Below, one piece after another: positions 12,984 through 21,238 of a stretch of DNA of 21,238 nt. The translations under genes were made by a program, and so were the position numbers. The notes beneath the pieces were generated by a model, which saw only the letters and a program-made list of their open reading frames with translations, ran no database searches and was not told the DNA's origin. Source of the stretch: an uncultured Eubacteriales bacterium (GTDB lineage Bacteria; Bacillota; Clostridia; Oscillospirales; CAG-272); NCBI GenBank assembly GCA_905201895.1, contig CAJKPX010000032.1, positions 1-21,238 on the forward strand, written 5' to 3'. Position 1 is the stretch's first letter. The number at the start of each line of letters is the position of its first letter.

Positions 12984-13718
12984 ATGGAGCAAACGTCGGT
13001 TTATGAGCGAAATGCCGAGCTTTTGCGTCGCGTACAAGAGGGCGATGAGACTGCCGAGGCAGCTCTCGTGGAGGAAAATGCAGGGCTGGTGCGCACGGTA
13101 GCGCGTCGCTTTCTCGATCGCGGAACCGAATACGAGGATCTGGTGCAGATCGGCACGATTGGCATGATCAAAGCGATCCGTTCCTTCTCGCTTGAGCGTG
13201 GAACGGCGTTTTCCACCTATGCCGTTCCTCTGATCGTCGGTGAGATCCGTCGCCATCTGCGTGATGACGGACCCGTAAAGGTCAGTCGAATTTATCGCAA
13301 GCAAGGGGTTTCACTCATGCACGAAAAAAATCGGATTTTGTCCGAGGAGGGCCGCGAGGCCGGCATCGCGGAGCTTGCGGAGCGCTGTGGACTCAGCGTG
13401 GAGGAGGCGGCAATCTCGCTCGACGCCATTTCGCCCGTTACCTCGCTCTCGGATTTTGTTTACGGTGAGGACAGCGTAACCTATGAGGGCGTGCTTGCCG
13501 ATGGGGAAAGCGAGGCGGAGAGTGAGCGGATCTGCGATCGAGTTGCGCTGGCACAGTCGATCGGTCGCCTGCCGATTTTGTGGAGAAGGATCGTTTTACT
13601 GCGCTATTACCGAAATATGACGCAGCAGGAAACGGCAAATGCATTGGGGCTGACGCAGGTTAAAATTTCGCGTGAGGAGAAAAAAATATTGGCAGCGCTG
13701 CGCGAGGAGCTTTCCTGA
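12984..13718 (+). CDS. sigF: RNA polymerase sigma-F factor, forespore-specific
   Basis: This sigma-70 family factor directs early forespore transcription during sporulation. The 244-residue protein has region 2 ('TEYEDLVQIGTIGMIKAI' and 'TAFSTYAVPLIVGEIRRHL'), followed by 'DDGPVKVSR' and the region 3 helix-turn-helix 'AELAERCGLSVEEAA'. Region 4 is 'RLPILWRRIVLLRYY', then 'MTQQETANALGLTQVKIS'. The 'VGEIRRHLRDDG' stretch and the spoIIAA-spoIIAB context identify it as sigma F and not sigma B, G or K. It is third in the operon, and its activity is set by SpoIIAB. A clear terminator follows. Confidence 0.95.
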   Translation: MEQTSVYERNAELLRRVQEGDETAEAALVEENAGLVRTVARRFLDRGTEYEDLVQIGTIGMIKAIRSFSLERGTAFSTYAVPLIVGEIRRHLRDDGPVKVSRIYRKQGVSLMHEKNRILSEEGREAGIAELAERCGLSVEEAAISLDAISPVTSLSDFVYGEDSVTYEGVLADGESEAESERICDRVALAQSIGRLPILWRRIVLLRYYRNMTQQETANALGLTQVKISREEKKILAALREELS

Positions 13719-13728
13719 TGCGACGCGA

Positions 13729-13791
13729 GGAAAACGGGGAATGAGGAGGGGTTCTGCTTGACAGACCGAATCACCCCCGTTTTCCTTTTTT
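13729..13791 (+). terminator. Intrinsic terminator of the spoIIA operon
   Basis: GGAAAACGGGG (13729-13739) pairs perfectly with CCCCGTTTTCC (13775-13785), with a 35-base loop, followed by six T residues (13786-13791). Confidence 0.88.
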
Positions 13792-13826
13792 ATCGTTATT
13801 TTTTAGGTATTTCTCGAAATTTTATG

Positions 13827-13855
13827 TTGAAATCTACATTTCTGTATGATATAAT
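13827..13855 (+). promoter_or_regulatory. Sigma-A-type promoter of the CotH lipoprotein cluster
   Basis: TTGAAA (13827-13832), a 17-base spacer and a perfect TATAAT (13850-13855) precede the first CotH gene by 38 bases. AAGGAGG lies six bases before its ATG. Confidence 0.75.
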
Positions 13856-13893
13856 ATACTTGAGTTACTGTAAATAAGTCAAGGAGGCAGCCT

Positions 13894-15567
13894 ATGAAGC
13901 AACCGTTTTTTTTCCTTCTCTGCTTGCTCCTGCTGCTGTCCCTGATCGCATGCACGCAATCGGAGCATCACGGAGACGCTCCCACTGACACCTCCTCCAA
14001 CCTCGGGGAGACAACCTCGGCGAGCGAAGGATCGGAGCAAGTCGATCCCCCAACCGAAACCACGGCGCCTCCCGAGCCCACGGTTGCGCAGATCCATGAA
14101 TCGTGCATTTATCTGTTCGTGGGAGAAAAATACGAGCTTTCCTTCACGACAAGCACGTCGGAAGGGGAGGGCGATCCCCGAAAGATCGTTTGGAGCGCGT
14201 CGAGCGATTGCATCACCGTGGACGGCGGAACGGTGCGCGCGCAGCGAGAGGGCTTTGCCACCGTGTCGGGTGGCGGTGAGAGCGTGTGCATCGTACGCGT
14301 GATTGCCGACGATATGCCTGTGCTTTCTGTCAACACCAACGGAGTGGCGATTTCCTCAAAGGAAACCTACGTTCCCTGCTTGATTGGGATTGAGACCGAG
14401 AACGAGGAGCTGTGCTTTGAAAATGCGAGTGCAGGGATCCGCCTGCGCGGAAATTCGACCAGGGGACTCCCTAAAAAGCCCTATCGCATCAAATTCAATT
14501 CCAAGCGCAACCTTCTCGGACTTAACGAGGGGGCAGAATGCAAGAGCTGGGTCCTGCTTGCCGAGCGCTATGACGATTCCTTTATCCGCAACTCCACAGC
14601 AATGACCTTTGCCTCCATGATTATGACCGAATATAACTCGGATTGGCGCTACGTTCGGCTTGTGCTCAACGGTGAACACAAGGGTGTTTATCTCTTGGCA
14701 GAGCAGAGTCAGATCAATCCCAACCGCATTGATATTGAGGAGGCGGGAGAGGAGAGCGCTGCGTTGGAGTCGGGCTATCTGTTTGAGATTGATGCCTCGA
14801 GTAAGCCACCTGATTTTTATCTGGAATACGGAGATTATACGATTCGCAATTTTCTTGGCGATCGCTACACGATGACCGCAAACGATTCCGGCATGAGTGC
14901 GCTCTTCTATTCGGTCAAGAACAACGGTCTTTCCTCCGCGCAAATGGAGTTTGCCGAGAAATACATGGAAAACGTTTTCAAGATTCTCTATTATGCAACC
15001 TACGACGGGATCGCCTACGAGTTTGATGAAAATTACAATCTTGTGGACAGCGTGATGTCACCCGAGGAGGCGATCTCGGCGGTAATTGATATTGACTCCA
15101 TGGTTCGCAAGTATATCCATAGCGAGATTCTGTGCAACGGCGACGAGCACAAAAAAAGTTATTTTATGTACGTCGATCTCTCGCAGAGTGGAAGCGGCAG
15201 GCTCACCTTTGGTTGCCCGTGGGATTTCGACACCGCGTTCGTGCATTGGAATTCGGTCAACTACCGCGCAACCGATGTGCATTATGCCTGCACACGCAAT
15301 CTTTGGTATGTGGTTATGCTCAACAACGAATGGTTCCGCGAGCGTGTGATCGAAACGTGGGACATGCTCTACGAGCAATATGACGGCTATCGCAACGCGC
15401 TTGATACCGTGCTCGCAATTCAGGAAATTTATCAAGGTGATTTCAATTATGATGCGAGAAAATGGAACCGAACCGAGGACCATCAGCTTCAGATCACGCT
15501 CACCTATCAATGGCTGATTGAGCGTATCGAATGGCTCAATGATAACATCGCAAGAATTCCCGAGTAA
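13894..15567 (+). CDS. Lipoprotein with Big2-like domain and CotH kinase domain, copy 1
   Basis: This is a 557-residue predicted lipoprotein: a leucine-rich signal peptide ends in the lipobox L-I-A-C (Cys20), so the protein should be anchored outside the cell membrane. A Ser/Thr/Glu/Pro-rich linker (about 21-65) follows. An Ig-like Big2-type segment (about 68-137) contains 'WSASSDCITVDGG' and 'REGFATVSGGG'. From about residue 178 comes a CotH domain: 'IRLRGNSTRGLPKKPYRIKF', 'SWVLLAERYDDSFIRNSTA', 'DWRYVRLVLNGEHKGVYLLAEQ' and the late acidic motif 'CPWDFD' (about 441-446). CotH proteins are known protein kinases of spore coats and other surfaces. Whether this copy phosphorylates anything is unknown. 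It is first of three paralogues in a row. Confidence 0.9.
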   Translation: MKQPFFFLLCLLLLLSLIACTQSEHHGDAPTDTSSNLGETTSASEGSEQVDPPTETTAPPEPTVAQIHESCIYLFVGEKYELSFTTSTSEGEGDPRKIVWSASSDCITVDGGTVRAQREGFATVSGGGESVCIVRVIADDMPVLSVNTNGVAISSKETYVPCLIGIETENEELCFENASAGIRLRGNSTRGLPKKPYRIKFNSKRNLLGLNEGAECKSWVLLAERYDDSFIRNSTAMTFASMIMTEYNSDWRYVRLVLNGEHKGVYLLAEQSQINPNRIDIEEAGEESAALESGYLFEIDASSKPPDFYLEYGDYTIRNFLGDRYTMTANDSGMSALFYSVKNNGLSSAQMEFAEKYMENVFKILYYATYDGIAYEFDENYNLVDSVMSPEEAISAVIDIDSMVRKYIHSEILCNGDEHKKSYFMYVDLSQSGSGRLTFGCPWDFDTAFVHWNSVNYRATDVHYACTRNLWYVVMLNNEWFRERVIETWDMLYEQYDGYRNALDTVLAIQEIYQGDFNYDARKWNRTEDHQLQITLTYQWLIERIEWLNDNIARIPE

Positions 15568-15616
15568 AACCGAATGCGCACCGATCGCATGATTCACGAT
15601 TTGGAAAGGAGCTTCT

Positions 15617-17302
15617 ATGAAACGTATCTTATCCCTCATTCTGTGTATGCTCATTCTGCTCTCCGCAGTTGCCTGCAACCGCGGAGCAACGCCGAACGAG
15701 CCCGAAAAAAACGACGAAACCACCGCAGAAGATATCACAACAGAGGAAACAACGGCTGAAGCCGAGTCTGAAACCGAGCCTGCAACCGAGCCCCCCGTGC
15801 CTCCAACGGCAGAAATCACGGAAAAGATCATCTATTTGATGGAGGGCGAGAGCCATGCGCTGCAGTATACCGTGAACGAGGACGAAAACACCGCAGGTGA
15901 TCCCGTGTGGAGCGCATCGAGCGATGCAGTCACGGTGGAGGGCGGTGTTGTTACCGCGAAAAAGGACGGCTATGCTGTGGTATCGGCAGGCGGTGAGCGC
16001 ACCTGTACGGTGCGCGTGATCCCGCGTGAGATGCCCACCGTTTCGGTCAACACCAACGGAGTTGCCATCACCTCCCGCGAAACCTACGTTCCATGCCTTG
16101 TCGACGTGGACTCCACCAACGAGGATTTTTGCTTTGAAAAGGTGACTGCCGAGATCCGCTATCGCGGCAATTCTACCTATGACGTTGGAAAGGCAAAGAG
16201 ACCCTACCGCATCAAATTCACCTCCAAGCGCAATATGCTTGGTATGAATGAGGGCGCGGAGTGCCGCAACTGGGTGCTGCTGGCGGACTACTTCGACAAC
16301 TCCATGAGCCGCAACTCCACGAGCTTGAGTCTCTCGTCTGCAATCGTCAACGAGTATACCTCGGATTGGCGTTACGTTCGCCTTGAGATCAATGGCAAGG
16401 ACTTGGGCGTGTTCCTCATGGCGGAGCAGGCGCAGATCAACGAAAACCGCGTGGCGATCGAGGAGGCGGGGGAGGATAGCCCCAATCTTGAGTCGGGGTA
16501 TCTTTTCGAGCTTGACCAAAGCTCGAATAACGTGCATGAGGTCAACGTCTATTGCACCGATTATTATTTTGAAACCGTTTGGGGCGAGGTTTTTGATTCG
16601 AGAACGCTTCGCTTTAAGATGGAAAACGACGGCATGAGCGAGGCGCAGATCGAATTTGCGAATAAGTATATGCAAAACGTATTCGAGATCGTTTACCGCG
16701 CTACCTACAAGAACGCCTACTATGCGCTTGATGAGAATTACAATCTTGTCAAATCCGACTCCACCGACCCCAAGGAGGTCATCTCCGCGGTGATAGACGT
16801 CGACTCGCTGGTGCGAAAATTCATTCTGGACGAGCTTGTTTGCAGTCATGATGCGCGTCAGAAGAGCTACTACATGCACGCCGATCTGTCGGAAAACGGC
16901 ACGGGGCTGCTCACCTTTTCTTGCCCGTGGGACTTCGATTTCACCACGTACAAATGGTCCAACACAACCTGGGACTATGAATTCTACGATCCCGAAGCGT
17001 TTATGCAGCCCACACGTACTACCTGGTACGTGATGATCTTCAATCACGCGTGGTTCCGCGAGATGGTAACCGACTATTGGAACACGCTCTATGCCGAAAC
17101 CAACGGCTTTGCGGCACAGCTGCAGATGCTCACGGTGATCTCCGAGGCGTATGCCGATGATTTTGCGTTTGACCGTCAGCTGTATAAACGCTCTCAGCCG
17201 CAGGCGGAGCAGGCTCAGGTCCTGAAAAATTGGTTGCTCACGCGTATCAATTGGTTTAACAAAACGATCGGACAGGGAGATTATCTGATCGAGGAAAAAT
17301 AA
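15617..17302 (+). CDS. Lipoprotein with Big2-like domain and CotH kinase domain, copy 2
   Basis: This 561-residue paralogue of copy 1 has the same architecture. The lipobox is S-A-V-A-C (Cys20), followed by a Glu/Thr-rich linker (about 21-66) with T-T-E-E-T-T-style repeats. The Big2-like segment ('VWSASSDAVTVEGG', 'KDGYAVVSAGG') covers about 70-135. The CotH domain is 'EIRYRGNSTYDVGKAKRPYR', 'NWVLLADYFDNSMSRNST', 'EQAQINENRVAIEEAGED', 'LVCSHDARQKSYYM' and 'CPWDFDF' (about 436). The Asp-containing motifs expected of a CotH kinase are retained. It starts 49 bases after copy 1 with AAAGGAG upstream, and no terminator lies between, so it is cotranscribed. Confidence 0.9.
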   Translation: MKRILSLILCMLILLSAVACNRGATPNEPEKNDETTAEDITTEETTAEAESETEPATEPPVPPTAEITEKIIYLMEGESHALQYTVNEDENTAGDPVWSASSDAVTVEGGVVTAKKDGYAVVSAGGERTCTVRVIPREMPTVSVNTNGVAITSRETYVPCLVDVDSTNEDFCFEKVTAEIRYRGNSTYDVGKAKRPYRIKFTSKRNMLGMNEGAECRNWVLLADYFDNSMSRNSTSLSLSSAIVNEYTSDWRYVRLEINGKDLGVFLMAEQAQINENRVAIEEAGEDSPNLESGYLFELDQSSNNVHEVNVYCTDYYFETVWGEVFDSRTLRFKMENDGMSEAQIEFANKYMQNVFEIVYRATYKNAYYALDENYNLVKSDSTDPKEVISAVIDVDSLVRKFILDELVCSHDARQKSYYMHADLSENGTGLLTFSCPWDFDFTTYKWSNTTWDYEFYDPEAFMQPTRTTWYVMIFNHAWFREMVTDYWNTLYAETNGFAAQLQMLTVISEAYADDFAFDRQLYKRSQPQAEQAQVLKNWLLTRINWFNKTIGQGDYLIEEK

Positions 17303-17343
17303 TCCGTCGGATCATTGGAGTGGCGGGGAAGGGAGGCCCTTGA

Positions 17344-19011
17344 ATGAAACAAATACTATGCACGTTGCTTTGCCTTGCCGTGCTTCTCGGTGTGACCTCC
17401 TGTAAGTCCACGGGAGGAAATGAGCCGCCCGCGAGCAAGCCGCAGGGGGAGCAGACAACCGAGGTGACACCTCCCGCCACAGAGTCTGCAACCGAGCCGA
17501 ATCCCGTTCCGACGGCGGTGATCCGCGAGAAGGTCTTTTATCTGTTTGTTGACGATTTTTACACGCTTGATTACACCGTGAGCGAAACCAACGGCATTCC
17601 CGACGGCAAGGCGGAGGAGATTGTTTGGACCTCCTCCAACGAGCGCTGTGTAGGTGTGAAAAACGGCAGAGTGTATGCAAGGCGCGAGGGTTCTGCCATC
17701 GTGTCGGGCGGCGGAGAGAGCTATTGCACGGTGCGTGTGGTCTCGCGCACGATGCCAACGATCACGGTCGACACAAGGGGCGAGCACATTCTCTCCACCA
17801 CAACCTACACCCCCTGCTATATTTCGATGGACAGCCAAAATTCGGATCATTGCTTCGATGATGCAAAGGCGGGCATCCGTCTGCGCGGAAACTCGACCTA
17901 TAATCTTCCGAAAAAGCCTTACCGTATCAAGTTTATCTCTGCACAAAATTTGCTTGGAATGAACGAGGGGGCGCTCTGCAAGAGCTGGGTCCTGCTTGCC
18001 GACCGTTACGATAATTCCATGATTCGCAACTCCACCTGCCTCTCGCTTGCGTCTGTGATCGTGAAGGAATACACCTCGGATTGGCGCTACGTCAAGCTGG
18101 AGATCAATGGGGATTTTCAGGGCATTTACCTCCTTGCGGAGCAGCCGCAGATTCACGCCGAGCGCGTGAACCTTGAGGAGGCGGGCGAGGTGACCGATGC
18201 ACTTCGCTCGGGCTATCTTGCCGAATTGAATGTCCAGTCGCCCAGACCCGCATTCTACATCGACTCCTCCGAGCTTGATTTTACCACCTTTCTCGGCAAT
18301 CGCTCTCCCTCAAGGGACCTGATCTATGATCTCAAAAACAATTCGGTGAGCAACGAGCAAAAGCGCTTTGTGGGAAAATTCTTTCAGAATGTGTTTACGG
18401 TGGTCTATGAGGCAACTTACAACGGTACCTACTATGAGCTGAACGAAAATCACGATCTCATTCCTTCCGAAACGATGACCTCTGCCGAGGAGGCAATCTC
18501 GGCTGTGATCGACGTTGATTCCTTCGTGCGGATGTATATTCTCACCGAGCTGATCTGCAACCACGATGCCTTTCAGAAAAGCATGTATCAGCACGTGGAT
18601 TTCACCGAGAACGGTACGGGACTTCTCACCTATTCCTGTCCGTGGGATTTCGACTTCACCATGTATCGCTTTGAGGACTTGAAATATTACGATCCCGAGA
18701 AATATCTTGCAAGCGAGCGCGTGACCTGGTTTGTGATGATGATGAATCACGAATGGTTCCGCGAGCTTGTTCGTGACTATTGGAATCAGCTCACCGAGGA
18801 GACCGACCATTTCCGCGCCGTGATTGAGATGATGCTTGCGATCTGTGAGGAATATAGCGACGAATTCATCAAGGACGGTGAGATTTGGGACAGAGAGGAG
18901 CCCCAGGCAGAATGTGCCGCCACGGTTTATGAGTGGCTCCAAACGCGCATCAAATGGCTCGACGTGCAATTTGGCGAGGGCGTATTCGACGGCGCCGGTG
19001 CTTCCGAATAG
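17344..19011 (+). CDS. Lipoprotein with Big2-like domain and CotH kinase domain, copy 3
   Basis: This is the third paralogue, 555 residues. The signal peptide ends in V-T-S-C (Cys20). A shorter linker (about 21-58) leads to the Big2-like part ('VWTSSNERCVGVKNG', 'REGSAIVSGGG') and the CotH domain. The CotH motifs are 'IRLRGNSTYNLPKKPYRIKF', 'SWVLLADRYDNSMIRNST', 'DWRYVKLEINGDFQGIYLLA', 'LICNHDAFQKSMY' and 'CPWDFDF' (about 431). In the CotH part it matches copy 1 in some stretches and copy 2 in others. GGGAGG lies before the ATG, 41 bases after copy 2. It is probably in the same operon as copies 1 and 2 and the SanA-like gene. Confidence 0.9.
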   Translation: MKQILCTLLCLAVLLGVTSCKSTGGNEPPASKPQGEQTTEVTPPATESATEPNPVPTAVIREKVFYLFVDDFYTLDYTVSETNGIPDGKAEEIVWTSSNERCVGVKNGRVYARREGSAIVSGGGESYCTVRVVSRTMPTITVDTRGEHILSTTTYTPCYISMDSQNSDHCFDDAKAGIRLRGNSTYNLPKKPYRIKFISAQNLLGMNEGALCKSWVLLADRYDNSMIRNSTCLSLASVIVKEYTSDWRYVKLEINGDFQGIYLLAEQPQIHAERVNLEEAGEVTDALRSGYLAELNVQSPRPAFYIDSSELDFTTFLGNRSPSRDLIYDLKNNSVSNEQKRFVGKFFQNVFTVVYEATYNGTYYELNENHDLIPSETMTSAEEAISAVIDVDSFVRMYILTELICNHDAFQKSMYQHVDFTENGTGLLTYSCPWDFDFTMYRFEDLKYYDPEKYLASERVTWFVMMMNHEWFRELVRDYWNQLTEETDHFRAVIEMMLAICEEYSDEFIKDGEIWDREEPQAECAATVYEWLQTRIKWLDVQFGEGVFDGAGASE

Positions 19012-19101
19012 TTCCCACCAAAACGGAATGCGCGCGAGCATCCGCGTCGTATTTTCAACCCTCGGTGTCGGCGCGAATATCCTGATAGGGAGGCGCGGAA
19101 A

Positions 19102-19125
19102 TCCGATCTTCTCGCGTCGATCGGA
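19102..19125 (+). repeat. Short hairpin just before the SanA-like gene
   Basis: TCCGATC (19102-19108) pairs with GATCGGA (19119-19125) around a ten-base loop, ending four bases before the AAAGGAGG at 19129. There is no T-run, so it is not a terminator. It might affect translation of the following TTG-started gene. The rest of 19012-19143 shows nothing recognisable. Confidence 0.4.
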
Positions 19126-19128
19126 AGC

Positions 19129-19136
19129 AAAGGAGG
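19129..19136 (+). promoter_or_regulatory. Ribosome binding site supporting a TTG start
   Basis: AAAGGAGG lies seven bases before TTG 19144. No ATG or GTG near it fits the frame. Confidence 0.7.
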
Positions 19137-19143
19137 CATTTTT

Positions 19144-19995
19144 TTGAAGAAACTCGGTCAACCCCGCAAGCACCCGCCCAAGGGGGAGAGAACAAAGGAG
19201 GCGGGAGTGTCGCGTTGGACGCGATTTTGTAAAAAAGCAAAGCAGCTGCTTGATGCGGCAAAGCCGATCTTCTCCGCAATCGGGCGTCTTTTCTCGCTTG
19301 TGTTTGCGCGCTTTCCCAAATGGGGCTGGAAGCGGTGCCTGCCAATCATGCGCCGCTACTTAATCCCTACATGCGCCTTCCTGCTTTGTGTGGGTATCCT
19401 GTTCTTTGGTATGCTTTGCACAGTCAGCGCGGCGGTCTGTGACAAAATGCGGGATCGCATTGTCACGGCGGATGAGCTTGTGGCAATGGAGGGCGAATTT
19501 GACTGTATCCTCGTGCTCGGATGCCGTGTGTATTCCGACGGAACGCCAAGCCCCATGCTCGACGATCGCATCAGCACGGCGGTAATGCTCTACGAAAACG
19601 GGGTTTCCTCACGGGTTCTGATGAGCGGCGACAGTCGGTCTGTTGGCTACGATGAAACGGGAGTCATGCTGGAGGTGGCGATTGCCCTCGGGGTTCCCGA
19701 GGATGCGATTCAAACCGACCCGATGGGGCTCTCCACCTACGATAGTATTGCGCGATATCATCATATATGGGAAGGGCGGCGCATCGTGATCGTCACGCAG
19801 GAATATCACCTCTACCGTGCGCTCTATATTGCGGAAAAGCTTGGTATGGAGGCATACGGCGTCAGTGCCGATCAACGCCCCTATGCAGGACAGTTCAAAT
19901 ACGATCTGCGCGAAATTTTTGCGCGGTGCAAGGACGTGGTGTACGCCCTGAAGAAGCCTATGGCGGAGGGACTTGACGTTCTTCCGCGCTCATGA
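19144..19995 (+). CDS. SanA/YdcF-type (DUF218) membrane protein
   Basis: This 283-residue protein has a long basic cytoplasmic N-terminus (1-70) and one transmembrane helix (about 72-96), then an extracytoplasmic DUF218 domain. The domain shows 'DCILVLGCRVYSDGTPSP' (120-137), 'RVLMSGD' (157-163), 'GLSTYDSIAR' (195-204) and 'VTQEYHLYRALYIAEKLG', all family hallmarks. SanA/ElyC/YdcF proteins are linked to envelope integrity in enterobacteria; their exact reaction is not established. The start is a TTG with AAAGGAGG seven bases upstream. It lies 132 bases after CotH copy 3 on the same strand, without a visible terminator between, so it may belong to that operon. This family is also common beside cell-surface genes. 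Confidence 0.87.
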   Translation: MKKLGQPRKHPPKGERTKEAGVSRWTRFCKKAKQLLDAAKPIFSAIGRLFSLVFARFPKWGWKRCLPIMRRYLIPTCAFLLCVGILFFGMLCTVSAAVCDKMRDRIVTADELVAMEGEFDCILVLGCRVYSDGTPSPMLDDRISTAVMLYENGVSSRVLMSGDSRSVGYDETGVMLEVAIALGVPEDAIQTDPMGLSTYDSIARYHHIWEGRRIVIVTQEYHLYRALYIAEKLGMEAYGVSADQRPYAGQFKYDLREIFARCKDVVYALKKPMAEGLDVLPRS

Positions 19996-20050
19996 AACAG
20001 GATGCATATATATTGCTATATATCAAATAAATTCAAAGGAGAATGAAAAA

Positions 20051-21196
20051 ATGGCAAGAATTGTACTCAACGAAACGTCTTATCACGGTGCTGGCTCGAT
20101 CGCAGAGATCGTGGGTGAGGTAAAGGGCAGAGGTCTGACAAAGGCTCTGGTTTGCTCCGACCCCGATCTGATCAAGTTTGGTGTTACGAAAAAGGTTCTC
20201 GATGTGCTCGAGGGAGCATCTCTCCCCTATGAGGTCTTTTCCGACATCAAGCCCAATCCCACCATTGAGAACGTGCAGAACGGTGTTGCTGCATACAAGC
20301 AGAGCGGTGCCGACTATCTGATCGCGATCGGCGGTGGTTCCTCGATGGACACCTGCAAGGCGATCGGTATCATCATTGCAAACCCCGAATTTGAGGACGT
20401 GCGCTCGCTTGAGGGCGTTGCTCCCACCAAGAATCCCTCGGTTCCGATCATTGCAATTCCTACAACCGCAGGAACTGCGGCAGAGGTTACCATCAACTAC
20501 GTTATCACCGACGTGGAGAAAAAGAGAAAGTTCGTTTGCGTTGACGTGCACGACATTCCCGTTGTTGCCATCATCGACTCGGATATGATGAGCACCATGC
20601 CCAAGGGTCTCACCGCCGCAACCGGTATGGATGCTCTGACGCATGCGATCGAGGGCTATACCACCAAGGGCGCATGGGAAATGACCGATATGTTCCATCT
20701 CAAGGCAATCGAGCTGATTGCAAAGAGCCTGCGCGGTGCAGTTGCAAACACCAAGGAGGGCAGAGAGGGCATGGCACTTGGTCAGTATATCGCAGGCATG
20801 GGCTTCTCCAACGTTGGACTTGGCATCGTTCACTCGATGGCACACTCGCTCGGCGCCGTTTACGATACCCCTCACGGTGTTGCAAACGCGATTCTGCTTC
20901 CCACTGTGATGGAGTACAACGCATCCGAGACGGGTGAGAAGTACCGCGACATTGCGAAGGCAATGGGCGTTGCGGGCACCGAGACCATGACGCAGGACGA
21001 ATACCGCCGTGCGGCTGTTGAAGCAGTTCGTCAGCTTTCGATCGACGTTGGAATTCCGCAGGACCTCAAAGAGATCGCAAAGGAGGAGGACGTTCTGTTC
21101 CTCGCAGAGTCTGCCATGGCAGATGCTTGCCGCCCCGGCAACCCCAAGGATCCCACGCTTGAGGACATCATCGCGCTCTACAAATCTCTTATGTAA
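20051..21196 (+). CDS. fucO: Iron-containing alcohol dehydrogenase, FucO-like lactaldehyde reductase
   Basis: This group III alcohol dehydrogenase of 381 residues is closely similar along its length to E. coli FucO, which reduces L-lactaldehyde to 1,2-propanediol with NADH during fucose and rhamnose fermentation. Visible features are 'ADYLIAIGGGSSMDTCKAIG' (NAD-binding loop) and 'IPTTAGTAAEVTINYVITD'. The metal ligands are Asp194, His198 ('DALTHAIEGY'), His261 and His275 ('HSMAHSLGAVYDTPHG'), which match Asp196/His200/His263/His277 of E. coli FucO. The start at 20051 has AAAGGAG nine bases upstream; the frame is open to 19973, but that overlaps the SanA-like gene. No other fucose or rhamnose gene is in the window, so the in vivo aldehyde is uncertain. 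A probable terminator follows. Confidence 0.9.
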   Translation: MARIVLNETSYHGAGSIAEIVGEVKGRGLTKALVCSDPDLIKFGVTKKVLDVLEGASLPYEVFSDIKPNPTIENVQNGVAAYKQSGADYLIAIGGGSSMDTCKAIGIIIANPEFEDVRSLEGVAPTKNPSVPIIAIPTTAGTAAEVTINYVITDVEKKRKFVCVDVHDIPVVAIIDSDMMSTMPKGLTAATGMDALTHAIEGYTTKGAWEMTDMFHLKAIELIAKSLRGAVANTKEGREGMALGQYIAGMGFSNVGLGIVHSMAHSLGAVYDTPHGVANAILLPTVMEYNASETGEKYRDIAKAMGVAGTETMTQDEYRRAAVEAVRQLSIDVGIPQDLKEIAKEEDVLFLAESAMADACRPGNPKDPTLEDIIALYKSLM

Positions 21197-21205
21197 TCAA
21201 TGTTT

Positions 21206-21238
21206 CCAAAATTTTGGGGTCTGCGCCAACGGCGCAGA
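21206..21238 (+). terminator. Probable terminator after the alcohol dehydrogenase, cut by the window end
   Basis: TCTGCGCC (21220-21227) pairs perfectly with GGCGCAGA (21231-21238) around a three-base loop. A short palindrome, CCAAAATTTTGG, lies just before (21206-21217). The expected T-run would be outside the window. Confidence 0.65.

Noticed and set aside
15629..17047. A 472-codon minus-strand open frame opposite CotH copy 2, with similar frames opposite copies 1 and 3
   Set aside because: They mirror the reading frame of the CotH genes, recur in the same relative place in each paralogue and show no protein-like pattern.
20004..20028. TATATAT-TGC-TATATAT symmetry before the alcohol dehydrogenase as promoter or operator
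   Set aside because: It is A/T alternation of low information, and no acceptable -35 lies at the right distance. It might be a -10 region, but I could not support it.

Overview
The window looks like a chromosomal segment of an endospore-forming member of the Clostridia (Bacillota), probably an uncultured gut-type anaerobe. The case rests on four things: a complete spoIIA operon (spoIIAA-spoIIAB-sigF); the Firmicutes-type rplU-prp-rpmA cluster, in which L27 carries the Prp-cleaved N-terminal extension; strong AGGAGG ribosome binding sites with TTGACA/TATAAT promoters; and three CotH-family lipoproteins. Coding density is high, no gene-free stretch exceeds about 270 bases, and I see no tRNA, rRNA, CRISPR array, IS element or phage gene.

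Layout. (1) 1-6534 holds mostly minus-strand metabolic and housekeeping genes. After the tail of a plus-strand B12-type radical SAM protein, and reading leftwards from 6534, there is a two-gene unit (a small three-helix membrane protein and an alpha/beta hydrolase) with its own promoter and terminator. Next comes gpmI with its own promoter, followed by a PHP-domain protein, a family 4 uracil-DNA glycosylase, an AEC transporter and a second alpha/beta hydrolase. That run ends in a bidirectional terminator at 368-423. (2) 6677-8908, plus strand: a Mrp/NBP35 Fe-S carrier ATPase, then rplU-prp-rpmA with a candidate autoregulatory leader and a strong terminator. (3) 8909-12007: a three-gene locus encoding a SipW-type (Ser/His) signal peptidase between two secreted proteins that share the same 'GGVYA-x-W-x-Y-E' signal-peptide end, closed by two tandem terminators. 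(4) 12117-13791: the spoIIA operon. (5) 13827-19995: three tandem paralogous lipoproteins with a Big2-like domain and a CotH kinase domain, followed by a SanA/YdcF-type envelope protein. (6) 20051-21238: a FucO-like iron alcohol dehydrogenase and its probable terminator, cut by the window edge.

How the genes work together. Prp must cleave L27 before L27 can function, so rplU-prp-rpmA forms one ribosome-assembly unit. The SipW-like peptidase is probably dedicated to its two neighbours. The order secreted protein-sipW-secreted protein repeats that of the Bacillus subtilis tapA-sipW-tasA biofilm-matrix operon, although the secreted proteins are not obviously TapA or TasA by sequence. The second of these genes has an apparent one-base frameshift near its 3' end. 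The CotH paralogues would act outside the membrane as protein kinases or structural proteins. The least conventional parts are the SipW locus and the CotH triplet, which lie on either side of the sporulation sigma operon. A link between them is inference only.
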